Shown: positions 24,160 through 32,996, counted from the stretch's first letter. The stretch is 41,673 nt of DNA from JBOHNM01 sp050730675 (GCA_050730675.1 JBOHNM010000014.1:1-41673), one strand, 5' to 3'. A program made the numbers and translations. Notes: generated by a model from the sequence alone, not told the origin.

Positions 24160-24702
24160 TCAACGGGGTGAAGGCGGCGCAAGGATCGACAGATACTGAC
24201 TCCACAGCCCGACCTGATCGCCATATTGGAACGCCATCCCTTTGGCGATCTGCGCGATGTGGTTGAAATCGTGAACTACCCAGGTCGCCAGCAGATTTCG
24301 CAGCGTGCATGCCCCCAGCCCCGGGTGCGTGCCGCGACGATCCAAGTCCGCTTCGGCCAAATGCAGCCCGTTGAGAGCCGCAAGGCTCTCCGCTCGCGCA
24401 CGCTCAAACCCGTCCAGCAACTCGCCCACGCTCCGCCCGAGCATCGGCTTGTGCCCCGCCCGATCGAACGGCTCGAACGCGCGTCCCTCGCCGTGCTCCA
24501 AGGTCATCCGCACCCGCGGCATCCAATCCGTCTGTTCCGCAAAGATCAGGTGCGCGATGACCTCCGCCGGTCCCCACGTCCCCGTGCCATAGTCGTTCCG
24601 TATCCACGGCTCGGGAAGCCCCTGCACCAGCGACCGCACCGCCCCCGGCGTGCGAGACAGGATTAGGCGAGCTTCGTCGAGACGGTAGGGAATCGTGCCC
24701 AC
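24160..24702 (-). CDS. DinB-like (four-helix bundle, metal-binding) family protein
   Basis: 180 residues from GTG 24702. The fold matches the DinB/YfiT superfamily: a first helix with W..AEVIAHLIFAEQTDW, a central SVGELLDGFERARAESLAAL helix and a last helix WVVHDFNHIAQIA. The three histidines (AEVIAH, VVHDFNH) fit the metal triad of the family. Members include thiol-dependent transferases; the activity here is unknown. It lies 68 nt after the hydrolase gene and 39 nt before the exporter operon on the same strand. Confidence 0.85.
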   Translation of the reverse strand: MGTIPYRLDEARLILSRTPGAVRSLVQGLPEPWIRNDYGTGTWGPAEVIAHLIFAEQTDWMPRVRMTLEHGEGRAFEPFDRAGHKPMLGRSVGELLDGFERARAESLAALNGLHLAEADLDRRGTHPGLGACTLRNLLATWVVHDFNHIAQIAKGMAFQYGDQVGLWSQYLSILAPPSPR

Positions 24703-24770
24703 AATTGAGCGTAGCCCGGCGTGCGAGGAACGGCCGCTCGACCTCTTGGACCGAAGCAGTTGGGCAACAC

Positions 24771-25439
24771 CTACCGCCGGCCCATAAGCACCTCATCAAT
24801 GAACTCGTTCACGGGCTCCGGGTGTGTCATGTTGAACACGTGCCCCGCATCCAGCACCACGATATCCGCTTGAACACGATCAATCGGCATCATCCGGTCG
24901 GCTCCTCCGTGGATCTGGTACACCGGCACTCCAGGGTCCGGACAGCCGGGCCACTCCATCACGGCGCCCGCGGCCCATTTCAGATATGAAGCGGGGATGC
25001 CACGCGACATCGCCGCCAACTCGCGACGGATGTGCAACGGCGCCGGCCCGGCAACGGCGGCCATCGGCACGGCAAGACATCGCCCCATGTCAATCACCGC
25101 GCCCGGGAGGTGGCGCCCAATCCTCGCGAACAGCGCAAGCGCCGGGTGCAACTCCCGCGGCGAGCGGCAACTCCCGATCAACACAACCGCACGCGGACGC
25201 ATGAGCCGCGCCACCTCGAGCGCAATCATGCCGCCGAAGGACGAACCGCCGAGCACCGAATCGGGCATCAGCTTCAGACTCGGCGCCAGCCGCGCGGCGT
25301 ACTCCACCAGCGATTCCGATGGCCGGTGCGCGATCCACTCACCGACGCGAAGTGCCGGAAACTCGTAACGCTGCGGCGCAAATTGTCGCGCATCCGCGGC
25401 CAACCCCGGCAGCAGCACCAAGTCACGGTCGCCGGTCAC
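24771..25439 (-). CDS. Alpha/beta hydrolase fold protein
   Basis: 222 residues, compact. The start overlaps the glyQS stop by 4 nt. Motifs: LLPGLAADARQF (oxyanion), nucleophile elbow GGSSFGGM, acid region IHGGADRMMP and histidine DAGHVFNMTHPEPV. Typical of small esterase/MenH-like hydrolases; no substrate is evident. Its coupling to glycyl-tRNA synthetase is unusual, and a role in aminoacyl-tRNA metabolism would be speculation. Confidence 0.85.
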   Translation of the reverse strand: MTGDRDLVLLPGLAADARQFAPQRYEFPALRVGEWIAHRPSESLVEYAARLAPSLKLMPDSVLGGSSFGGMIALEVARLMRPRAVVLIGSCRSPRELHPALALFARIGRHLPGAVIDMGRCLAVPMAAVAGPAPLHIRRELAAMSRGIPASYLKWAAGAVMEWPGCPDPGVPVYQIHGGADRMMPIDRVQADIVVLDAGHVFNMTHPEPVNEFIDEVLMGRR

Positions 25440-27028
25440 AGCCCCAGCTTCTCACCCAGGAACGCAACCACCTTGTCGATGCCGATCCGCTCCTGCGAAC
25501 CCGTGTCGCGGTCGCGCACCGTCACCGTCTGGTCTTCCTTGGTCTGCGCATCGATCGTGAAGCAGAACGGGCACCCCGCCTCGTCCATGCGCGCGTAACG
25601 CTTGCCGATGTTCTGCTTCTCGTCGAACTCCACCATGCCCTCGCGGCAATACCGCTTGTGCAATTCCGCGTGCAGCTTCTCGGCGATCTCCGGCAGCCCG
25701 TCCTTGTCCATCAGCGGGAAGACCGCCGCCTTGATCGGCGCGACCCGCGGGTGGAACTTCATGAACTCCGGGCTCGGCCGCGCCGGGTCGACCGTGTACG
25801 CCTCGCACAGCAGCGCCAGCACGCCACGGTCCAGGCCCGCCGACGGCTCGATTACGTGCGGGATGTACGCCTTGCCGCGGCGCGAGCCGTTGGGCAGCAC
25901 ATCTCCGCGGGCCGTGTCGCGGTACTCCATCTTCACCTTCGAGTGCGTCTGGTGCTGCGTGAGATCGAAGTTCCCGCGGTACGCCACGCCCTCCAGCTCG
26001 CCGAAACCCGGCGCGGTAAACGGGAAGCGGTACTCGATGTCGCTCGTCGCCTTCGAGTAGTGCGCCAGTTCGTCCTTCTCATGCTCGCGCAGGATCAGGT
26101 TCTCGCTGCCGAGGCCGATCGCCTTCCACCACTCCATGCGGAAATCGCGCCAGAACGCGTACCAGTCCAGCGGCCCCGCCTCGCCCGTCTCCAGGTCCTC
26201 CGGCGGCACCACGAAGAACTCGATCTCCATCTGCTCGAACTCGCGCGAGCGGAACGTGAAATTCCGCGGCGTCACTTCGTTGCGGAAGCTCGTCCCCGTC
26301 TGCGCGATCCCGAACGGCACGCGCACCCGATTGGTGTCCCACACGTTCTTCGCCTGTACGAAAATTCCCTGGGCTGTCTCGGGGCGCAGGTACGCCACAT
26401 CGTCCTCGGTCGCCGTGGCGCCGATGTACGTCTTGAACATAAGGTTGAACTGCCGCGGCTCGGTCAACGATCCCGGCTTCTCCGCGTCGGGAGCGATCAC
26501 CCGCGTCCAAGGCTGCGGGATCGAACTTAGCGCCACGCTCTTGATCGCTCCGAAGGTCTTCTCGGCCTTCTTGCGCTGCTTGGCCTCGCTCGGCTGGTCG
26601 CTCACGTACGCGAACACCGGCTTGTCGCCAGCATCACCCGCCTCGGGCACAAAGACCATCACGTGGTCGTACCGGTAGCGCCCCTTGGTGTCCTTACAGT
26701 CCACCATCGGATCATTAAAACCCTCCACGTGCCCGCTCGCCTTCCACACCGTTGGGTGCTGGATCAGCCGCGTGTCCACCGGCACGATGCTCACCGGCTT
26801 GCCGTTGGGCCCCTTGCGTCCCCAGCACGGGTTCATCACGATGTCCTGCCACCACGCCTCGCGCAAATTCCGCTTGAGCAGCGTCCCCAGCGGCCCGTAA
26901 TCCCAGAACCCGTTGATCCCGCCATAGATCTCGCTCGCCTGGTACACGAACCCCCGGCGCTTGCACAGCGCCATGATCGCATCCATGCTCTTGCTCGGGG
27001 ATGCGGGAGATTGCGGCTGCTCGGACAT
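25436..27028 (-). CDS. glyQS: Glycyl-tRNA synthetase, alpha2 (eukaryote/archaeal-like) type
   Basis: Class II synthetase charging tRNA-Gly, 530 residues, the single-chain type rather than the GlyQ/GlyS heterotetramer. ATG 27028 has GGAG 6 nt upstream. Motif 1 region: KRRGFVYQASEIYGGINGFWDYGPLG. Motif 2: RPETAQGIFVQAKNV and GTSFRNEVTPRNFTFRSREFEQMEIEFF. Motif 3 lies near PSAGLDRGVLALL. The anticodon-binding domain occupies the last about 110 residues and includes FDEKQNIGKRYARMDEAGCPFC. First gene of a long minus-strand run. Confidence 0.97.
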   Translation of the reverse strand: MSEQPQSPASPSKSMDAIMALCKRRGFVYQASEIYGGINGFWDYGPLGTLLKRNLREAWWQDIVMNPCWGRKGPNGKPVSIVPVDTRLIQHPTVWKASGHVEGFNDPMVDCKDTKGRYRYDHVMVFVPEAGDAGDKPVFAYVSDQPSEAKQRKKAEKTFGAIKSVALSSIPQPWTRVIAPDAEKPGSLTEPRQFNLMFKTYIGATATEDDVAYLRPETAQGIFVQAKNVWDTNRVRVPFGIAQTGTSFRNEVTPRNFTFRSREFEQMEIEFFVVPPEDLETGEAGPLDWYAFWRDFRMEWWKAIGLGSENLILREHEKDELAHYSKATSDIEYRFPFTAPGFGELEGVAYRGNFDLTQHQTHSKVKMEYRDTARGDVLPNGSRRGKAYIPHVIEPSAGLDRGVLALLCEAYTVDPARPSPEFMKFHPRVAPIKAAVFPLMDKDGLPEIAEKLHAELHKRYCREGMVEFDEKQNIGKRYARMDEAGCPFCFTIDAQTKEDQTVTVRDRDTGSQERIGIDKVVAFLGEKLGL

Positions 27029-27264
27029 GGCTGACTCCGAAAAAAGGGGCCGATTCTAGCGGGCGCACCCCGGCGACGCCCCCGCACGAACTTCTCCGCA
27101 ATCGCTTGGTGGAACCGCAGCGCCCTTTCCGCATGAACAGTCACGCAGGCCCGGAGTTGCAGCGGGCCGGCGCAGATCGGCCATTCACAACCAGCGCCCC
27201 GTCCTCCCTCCTGCACGCCCCCACCCCCCACGCTCGTCAAACCCGCACCACCGGGAGACTCTCC

Positions 27265-27825
27265 ATGCGCGCCGCCTTCACCCTCGTCGAACTGCTGGTG
27301 ACCATCGCCATCATCGCTCTCCTCCTGGCCATCATCGCCCCGGCCTTCGCCGCCGCCCGCGCCGCCGCCCTCGACACCCGCTGCAAATCGCAGGTGCGCT
27401 CGGTCGGCCAGGCCCTCAGCAACTACCACGCCATGAACCGCCGCTTCTTCGACAACCCGCTCGAAGAAGAGGGCGTCAACCAATACCTCGTCGCCCTGCG
27501 CAACCTCCGCGCACGGCTCGACGGCTACCTCGACGCGTCCCAGGAGCCCGAACTGGGCGTCCGCACACAACCGTGGGTCTGTGCTCTCGACAAGCGCAAC
27601 TACTTCAAGACCGGCGCCTCCTACACGTACGTCGCCGGCGCCTCGTACCAGCTCCGCCCCGACCCCCGCACCGGCCGCTCGGTTCAGACGCCCATCCACC
27701 CCGCTGTCAACTACGACATCAACCCGCACATCCCCGTCTACTCCGAGGCCGGCGACCACCCCCCCACCATGGGCCTCAACGACTACTTCATCGACGGCTC
27801 CATCCGCGTTCGCGTCGCGCGCTGA
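27265..27825 (+). CDS. Prepilin-type cleavage/methylation domain protein (3)
   Basis: 186 residues; ATG 27265 with GGGAG 7 nt upstream. The leader is unusually short (MRAA) before FTLVELLVTIAIIALLLAIIAP, with Ala in place of the usual Gly at -1. Prepilin peptidase may therefore cut poorly or elsewhere. The C-terminal part has AGDHPPTMGLNDYFIDGS, an H-X9-DG-like element. It is one of three such proteins in the window, each in a different context. The upstream frame to 27001 is non-coding in character. Confidence 0.85.
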   Translation: MRAAFTLVELLVTIAIIALLLAIIAPAFAAARAAALDTRCKSQVRSVGQALSNYHAMNRRFFDNPLEEEGVNQYLVALRNLRARLDGYLDASQEPELGVRTQPWVCALDKRNYFKTGASYTYVAGASYQLRPDPRTGRSVQTPIHPAVNYDINPHIPVYSEAGDHPPTMGLNDYFIDGSIRVRVAR

Positions 27826-27941
27826 CCCCACTTGTTCATCCAGCCCCGATTTGGCGCGAGCATCGTCTACGAGAAACGATGACCTCGACACTCTTGGCCG
27901 GCCCCGATCCGCGCGCGTAGCCTGCGGCAAAGGGACCCGGC

Positions 27942-29108
27942 GTGCGCACCACCATCATCGGCGCAGGAATTGGCGGCCTCACCACCGCCATCGCCCTGCG
28001 CCGCGCCGGCCTCGAAGTCCAGGTCTTCGAGCGCGCCCCCGAGCCTCGCGAGGTCGGCGCGGGCATCGGCCTGTGGGGCAACGCCGTCGGCGCGCTCCGC
28101 CGCATCGACCTCGCCGACCGCGTCCTCGCCCGTGGCGAATCCATGCAGACCGCCGAGTTCCGCCTCGCCTCGGGCAAGCGCCTCTCCACCATGCACGCCG
28201 CCGAGTTCCGCTCCCGCGGCCTCGAGCCCATCGCCCTCGTCCACCGCGCCGAGCTGCTCGATGAGTTGCTCAAGGCCGCCGGCCCAGGTGTCGTCCACTT
28301 CGGCCGCGCGCTCGCCGGCTACGACGAATCTCCCTCGGGCGTCACTGCCCGCTTCGAGACCGGCGACACCATCCAGTCCGACCTGCTCATCGGGGCCGAC
28401 GGCCTCAAGTCCCGCGTCCGCGCCCAGCTCCTCGCCGATGGCGAGCCGCGCTACAGCGGTTACACCTGCTGGCGCGGCGTCGTCCAGTTCCCCGATCCGA
28501 TCGTCCCGCCCGGCTACGTAGCCGAGGTCTGGGGGCGCGGCGCACGCTTCGGCATCACCCGCATCGGCGCCGGACGCGTCTATTGGTGGGCCACCATCAA
28601 CGCCCCCGCTTCGCCCCTTGAGCAAGGCCAGCTCGACGACACCGCCAAAGGCATCCTCTTCCAGAGCCACGGCGCGTTCTGCGAGCCCGTCCCCGCGCTC
28701 ATCCGCGCCACCGACGCCGCGGCCATCGTCCGCAACGACATCTACGACCGCGCACCCACCCGCACCTGGACCCGCGGCCGTGTCCTGCTCATCGGCGATG
28801 CCGCGCACCCGACCACCCCCAACCTCGGCCAGGGCGGGTGCATGGCGATCGAGGACGGCGTGGTCCTTGCCCCCTATCTCCGCGGGGTGGATCCGAGCGA
28901 GCCCGGTGCACTCGAATCGCGTCTCGCACAGTTTGTCCGCCGCCGCTACCCCAAGACCGCGCAGGTCGTCCGCCAGTCCCGCTTCTTCGGCGCCATCGGC
29001 CAGTGGACGAGCCCACTCATGTGCTGGGGACGCAACCTCGTCATGTCGCTTGTCGCCGAGCGCTCGTTCCGCTGGTCGGTCCGCAAGATCGGCACCTTCG
29101 AGGACTAG
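27942..29108 (+). CDS. FAD-dependent monooxygenase (PHBH-like fold)
   Basis: 388 residues; GTG 27942 with AGGGA 6 nt upstream. The Rossmann motif GAGIGGLTTAIALRRAGLEVQVFER binds the FAD ADP part. The GD motif VLLIGDAAHPTTPNLGQGG binds the ribityl chain. A DG-like motif (LLIGADGLKSRVR) lies between them. Closest in style to the UbiH/HpxO/zeaxanthin-epoxidase branch of group A flavoprotein monooxygenases. Substrate unknown; neighbours give no pathway. Confidence 0.92.
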   Translation: MRTTIIGAGIGGLTTAIALRRAGLEVQVFERAPEPREVGAGIGLWGNAVGALRRIDLADRVLARGESMQTAEFRLASGKRLSTMHAAEFRSRGLEPIALVHRAELLDELLKAAGPGVVHFGRALAGYDESPSGVTARFETGDTIQSDLLIGADGLKSRVRAQLLADGEPRYSGYTCWRGVVQFPDPIVPPGYVAEVWGRGARFGITRIGAGRVYWWATINAPASPLEQGQLDDTAKGILFQSHGAFCEPVPALIRATDAAAIVRNDIYDRAPTRTWTRGRVLLIGDAAHPTTPNLGQGGCMAIEDGVVLAPYLRGVDPSEPGALESRLAQFVRRRYPKTAQVVRQSRFFGAIGQWTSPLMCWGRNLVMSLVAERSFRWSVRKIGTFED

Positions 29109-29210
29109 ACCTCGTTCTCGGACCCACCCACTCCCCCCGCGTATCCCGCCCGCCGGCCCCTCGCCCCGCTCTCGGGGCCGCCCACTGAAACGACCCGATA
29201 GCAGTGGAAG

Positions 29211-29585
29211 ATGTCCTCGTCCGCCCCCCTCACCATGAGCGCGATCCTCGGCATGGGCCACACGCCCATCAAGCTCCCGTCCACGCGGAATTCTCAACTC
29301 TCGGACGCCGCCGACGCACTCGCCGAGTCGTTCGATGCCGCCGACACCGGCTCGCTCCTGAGCGCCATGAGCTACGCCCGCGACGCCGCCATCCTCGGCT
29401 CGCCCCAGCCCACGCCCATCACCTATTCGTTCCCACTCTCGTTCAACGGCGCCTTCCCCGGCTCGATCGGCATCAGCGGCGGCTGGGCCCCCGTCAACGA
29501 GACCTTTCTGTTCCTCCGCGCCCCGACCTACGCCCCCACGCTGGGCCGCCTCAGCGTCGGCGACCTCATCAACCTCGCGGCGTAG
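29211..29585 (+). CDS. Small hypothetical protein
   Basis: 124 residues, unrecognised. Support is strong GC-rich third-position bias through the whole frame and a plausible ATG 29211 after GTGGAAG. There is no signal peptide, TM helix or known motif. The centre is Ser/Ala/Asp-rich (DAADALAESFDAADTGSLLSAMS) and the C-terminal half is beta-like with GGWAPVNETFLFLRAPTYAP. It ends ten bases before the convergent fabF stop. Confidence 0.6.
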   Translation: MSSSAPLTMSAILGMGHTPIKLPSTRNSQLSDAADALAESFDAADTGSLLSAMSYARDAAILGSPQPTPITYSFPLSFNGAFPGSIGISGGWAPVNETFLFLRAPTYAPTLGRLSVGDLINLAA

Positions 29586-29594
29586 GAATCCGCT

Positions 29595-30923
29595 TTACAC
29601 AAACTCGCGGATCACCACGCAATCGTTCTGCCCGCCGAAGCCGTACGCGTTGCACAGGCACGCCTGCACGCCGCCCTTGGTCCGCATGTCGCGCGCCGTA
29701 TTGGGCACATAATCAAGGTCCAGCCCCGCGTCCGGCGTGCGATAGTTGATCGTCGGCGGGATCCACCCCGTCTCGATCGCCTTCACCGCCGCGATCACGT
29801 TCGACACCCCCGCAGCCGCGATCAGGTGCCCCAGCATCGACTTGATCGACGAGATCGGGATCCGCGGCGCATTCTCGCCGAACAGCGTCTTGATCGCCGC
29901 CGTCTCGATCTTGTCGTTCTCTTTCGTCCCCGTCCCGTGCGCGCTGATGTACTGCACCGGCGGCCGCCCATCCGCCAGCGGGCTCAGCGCATCGATCCCC
30001 GCCTGCTGCAGCGCCCCCGCCATCGCCGCCCGCGGACCTTCCCCCGCCGGGTGCATATCCGTGATCCTGTACGCATCCGCCGATGAGCCGTACCCACCGA
30101 CCTCTGCCAGGATCTTCGCGCCACGCGCCGTCGCGTGCTCCAGCGTCTCCAGCACCAGCACGCCCGCCCCCTCGCCCATCACAAACCCGTCGCGCGTCTG
30201 GTCAAACGGCCGCGGCATCGTCTGGTACTCATCCCGCCGCGGCGACAGTGCCGTCAGCCGGATGAACCCTGTCACGCCCAAGGGGTGCACCATCGTGTGC
30301 GCCCCGCCCGCGAACATCACGTCCGCATCGCCCCGGCGCAGCATCTCAAACGCCTCGCCGATCGCCTGCACGCTCGCCGCGCACGCCGTCAAGCAGTTGC
30401 TCGCCGGCCCGCGGCAACCAAACGACCACGCGACGTGGGCGATCGTCATGTTCGCTTCCTGCTCGATCTCCCGCGCCGGCATCATCCGCTCGTGCGCCAC
30501 CTTCGCCCACTTCACCGCGTCAAGCTTCTTCGCGTCCTTGTCCCACGCCGTCGCGTGCGCCGCCGCGTAGTTGTCAAAGTCGAGCGTCCCCTCGCCGGAG
30601 CCGAGGTACACGCCGAACCGCCGCCGGTTCAGCCCCGCGAACTTGTCGAGCCCCGACTGCTTGAACGCCTGCGCCGCCGCCCCGAGGGCAAACTGGGCGT
30701 TCAGCCCCGCCTCGGCGTGATCAGCCGCGTCGGGGACCTGGTCCGCCAGCCGGTAGTCCTTCACCTCCGCCGCGAAGTTGGTCTTGAACGTGCCCGCATT
30801 GAACCGCGTGATGCGACCGACGCCGCTGCGCCCCTGCATCATCGCCGTCCAGACCGTCTCCACCGAGTGACCCAGCGGCGTCACCCAGCCCATCCCCGTG
30901 ATGACCACGCGGCCAGAACTCAT
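29595..30923 (-). CDS. fabF: Beta-ketoacyl-ACP synthase II (FabF-type), intact
   Basis: Condensing enzyme of type II fatty-acid (or related) synthesis, 442 residues from ATG 30923. The catalytic triad is complete: C181 (LTACAAS), H329 (SAHGTGTKEND) and H366 (SSIKSMLGH, with K361). An upstream extension to 30974 is unlikely because it overlaps the preceding gene's end. The gene starts 7 nt after the stop of the GxxExxY-type protein and would be transcribed with it and the degenerate synthase. A dedicated acyl carrier protein is not in the window. Confidence 0.93.
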   Translation of the reverse strand: MSSGRVVITGMGWVTPLGHSVETVWTAMMQGRSGVGRITRFNAGTFKTNFAAEVKDYRLADQVPDAADHAEAGLNAQFALGAAAQAFKQSGLDKFAGLNRRRFGVYLGSGEGTLDFDNYAAAHATAWDKDAKKLDAVKWAKVAHERMMPAREIEQEANMTIAHVAWSFGCRGPASNCLTACAASVQAIGEAFEMLRRGDADVMFAGGAHTMVHPLGVTGFIRLTALSPRRDEYQTMPRPFDQTRDGFVMGEGAGVLVLETLEHATARGAKILAEVGGYGSSADAYRITDMHPAGEGPRAAMAGALQQAGIDALSPLADGRPPVQYISAHGTGTKENDKIETAAIKTLFGENAPRIPISSIKSMLGHLIAAAGVSNVIAAVKAIETGWIPPTINYRTPDAGLDLDYVPNTARDMRTKGGVQACLCNAYGFGGQNDCVVIREFV

Positions 30924-30930
30924 GTCCGTG

Positions 30931-31602
30931 TCAGCTCCCAAGCTCGTCGATCGGCGCATCCTGCTCCGCGCCACTCGCGGCCCCGCCGGCCGCCGCGGCC
31001 GCCTGCCGCGCCGCCTCCAGCTTGCCGGGGTTCAGCACGCGCACCAACCCGTCCTTCAGCAGCTTGCCCGCGAAGTTGATGATGAGCCCAAGCTCCACAT
31101 CCGCCGCCTTCAACTGCGCCCGCAGCTCCACCCGCTGGTACGTCGAAACTTCCATGTCCTGCGCCAGCACGGTGACAATGAACCGATCGCCCACGAGCAG
31201 GTCCGCCGTCGCGTGGCCCACCACCTGGTCCTTGTACTTCACATCCAGCTTGTGGTTGGCCTTGTACCCGACGCCCGCGGCATCCAGTTCATTCTTCAGC
31301 GCGTTGAAATACGACTCACGCGAGAACCCGGGGCCAAGGGCCATATGCACATCGCGTGCGCAGCCGATCACCTTGTGGCTGACGCTCGTCAGCGCAGGGT
31401 CAAGCTCGCTGAGCGGCGTGCCGCGGCGCTCGCCGCTGTCGCGACGACCTCCGCCACCACCACCGCCGCCGTAAGAATCTCGCCCGTCACGACGACCCCC
31501 ACCTCCGCCACCCCCGCCGCGGCCGCCGCCATACCCACCTTGGCCGCCCTGACCGCCGTAACCACCCTGCCCGCCACCCTGATTGTCCCATTCATTCTGC
31601 AT
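30931..31602 (-). CDS. Gly/RGG-rich protein with degenerate GxxExxY (PD-(D/E)XK-like) domain
   Basis: 223 residues from ATG 31602; AGGAG 6 nt upstream rules out the longer frame to 31653. Residues 9-61 are a low-complexity Gly/Arg/Tyr region with GGYGG, GGGRGG and GGRRD elements. Residues 65-192 match the GxxExxY family (LGPGFSRESYFNAL; ATADLLVGDR; LGLIINFAGKLLKDGLVRVL). The motif Glu position is Arg95. The nuclease E-x-K is replaced by Thr144-Val-Leu146, while Asp134 remains. The family relation is clear, but nuclease activity is improbable. An Ala/Gly tail ends the protein. It sits between two ketosynthase genes. Confidence 0.8.
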   Translation of the reverse strand: MQNEWDNQGGGQGGYGGQGGQGGYGGGRGGGGGGGGRRDGRDSYGGGGGGGGRRDSGERRGTPLSELDPALTSVSHKVIGCARDVHMALGPGFSRESYFNALKNELDAAGVGYKANHKLDVKYKDQVVGHATADLLVGDRFIVTVLAQDMEVSTYQRVELRAQLKAADVELGLIINFAGKLLKDGLVRVLNPGKLEAARQAAAAAGGAASGAEQDAPIDELGS

Positions 31603-31649
31603 GGTCCGCTCCTGAAAGTTGAAGTAGAAACGTTCGAGTCCAATCCGAA

Positions 31650-32996
31650 TCAAACAGCCTTGAGAATCATCGCCGCGTTCTGCCCGCCCAGCGAGCCCGC
31701 GACTGCCAGAACGTACCCCAGCCGCGCCTCGCGCGACGGGGCCGCCCCACCGTCAATATCCGCCGCGCACGACCCGGTGTTCACCCGCGCCGGCAGCCGC
31801 TGCTCCTTGATGCACCGCGCCGCCACCACCGCCAGCACGCCCGCCGTCCCCGCCCAGCAGTTGCCCACGTTCGGCCCGATCGTCACCAGCGGCAGCTTCT
31901 TCAGCCCCGCCCCGAACACCGCCCGCAGCGCACCCGCCTCCGCAAAGTCCAGCGCCGGCACGCCGTAGCCGACCATCACGCACGCGCCGATCTGCTCCGG
32001 CGTGATTCCCGCATCCGCGATCGCGTTCTCGATCGCCGCCTGGAACCCCTCATCCGCCGGCGCCTTGGCCCCCGACGAATCCGGCCGCCCCGCCAGCACC
32101 GGCCGCATCGGCGAGTGCCCGGCACCGAGCCCCGCGACCTCCGCGTAGACCTTCGCCCCGCGCTTGGCCGCCGTCTCCGCCGCCTCGACAATCACCAGAC
32201 CCGCGGCCTCGCCCGTCAGCCCGCCCGGCGAGTTCGCATCAAACGGTCGCACGATCTGCGCCCCGTCCGTTGCATCACCTGTCGCCGCCGCGCGCCCGGC
32301 GTACTCCGACCGCAGCAGCCCCATCAGGTTCACTTTGCTCTCGGCCCCGCCGCTGATGCACACGTCGGCCGCGCCGCGCTCGATCGCCCGCACCGACTCG
32401 CCGATCGACAGGATCCCGCTCGCCTCGGCGCACGTGATCGTGTTGCTCGGCCCCTCGCACCCGTGCAGGATCGTCACATGGCTGGCGACCATGTTCGGCA
32501 GGTATTTCAACATCCACAGCGGCGTCATGTTCTCCATGCCGCTGCTCCCCCAGACCTCTAGATCCACCGTCCCGTCCTCGCGCCGCGCCGTCGAGAGGCA
32601 CGCCCCCAGTTCCTCCGCGTCCGCCGAGATCAGCCCAGCCCCGATGTGACACCCCAGCCGCGCACCCGGGTACGTCCCGCCCGTCGTCGCGTCCTCACCC
32701 AGCGTTGCTCGCGTCACCATCCCGGCGTCCTCGAACGCCTCCTTGGCCGCGCCGACCGCCAGCTCGATATCCCGCGCCATCACCTTGACGGCCTTGCGGT
32801 AGTGCTTGGGAACGAAGTCCTTGGCCGAAAACTCCGGCACTTCCCCCGCCAAGCGGCAGGCAAAACCCGAAGCATCAAACCGTCCGATCGACCGCAGCCC
32901 GCTCTTCCCGGCGCACATCCCCTCCCACAGCGGCCCAACGCCGATCCCCAGCGGCGTCACCGCCCCCAACCCCGTAATGACCACCCGGCGACTCAT
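31650..32996 (-). CDS. Beta-ketoacyl synthase-like protein lacking both active-site histidines
   Basis: 448 residues, thiolase fold, full length for KAS II. The cysteine is present (TCAEAS, C189). The HGTGT loop reads MVGYGVPALD (341-350) and the GHxxGAAG loop reads GNCWAGTAG (378-386) with Asn379, so both histidines are gone, as is the Lys of the SIK motif (Pro375). It is therefore probably not a normal condensing enzyme. It may decarboxylate, bind an acyl chain or act as a chain-length-factor-like partner of the FabF encoded two genes downstream. That partner role is inference from gene order. Confidence 0.85.
   Translation of the reverse strand: MSRRVVITGLGAVTPLGIGVGPLWEGMCAGKSGLRSIGRFDASGFACRLAGEVPEFSAKDFVPKHYRKAVKVMARDIELAVGAAKEAFEDAGMVTRATLGEDATTGGTYPGARLGCHIGAGLISADAEELGACLSTARREDGTVDLEVWGSSGMENMTPLWMLKYLPNMVASHVTILHGCEGPSNTITCAEASGILSIGESVRAIERGAADVCISGGAESKVNLMGLLRSEYAGRAAATGDATDGAQIVRPFDANSPGGLTGEAAGLVIVEAAETAAKRGAKVYAEVAGLGAGHSPMRPVLAGRPDSSGAKAPADEGFQAAIENAIADAGITPEQIGACVMVGYGVPALDFAEAGALRAVFGAGLKKLPLVTIGPNVGNCWAGTAGVLAVVAARCIKEQRLPARVNTGSCAADIDGGAAPSREARLGYVLAVAGSLGGQNAAMILKAV

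Noticed and set aside
27867..29297. Minus-strand 476-codon frame opposite the FAD monooxygenase
   Set aside because: Composition is that of an antisense shadow; the plus strand carries GxGxxG and GD motifs.
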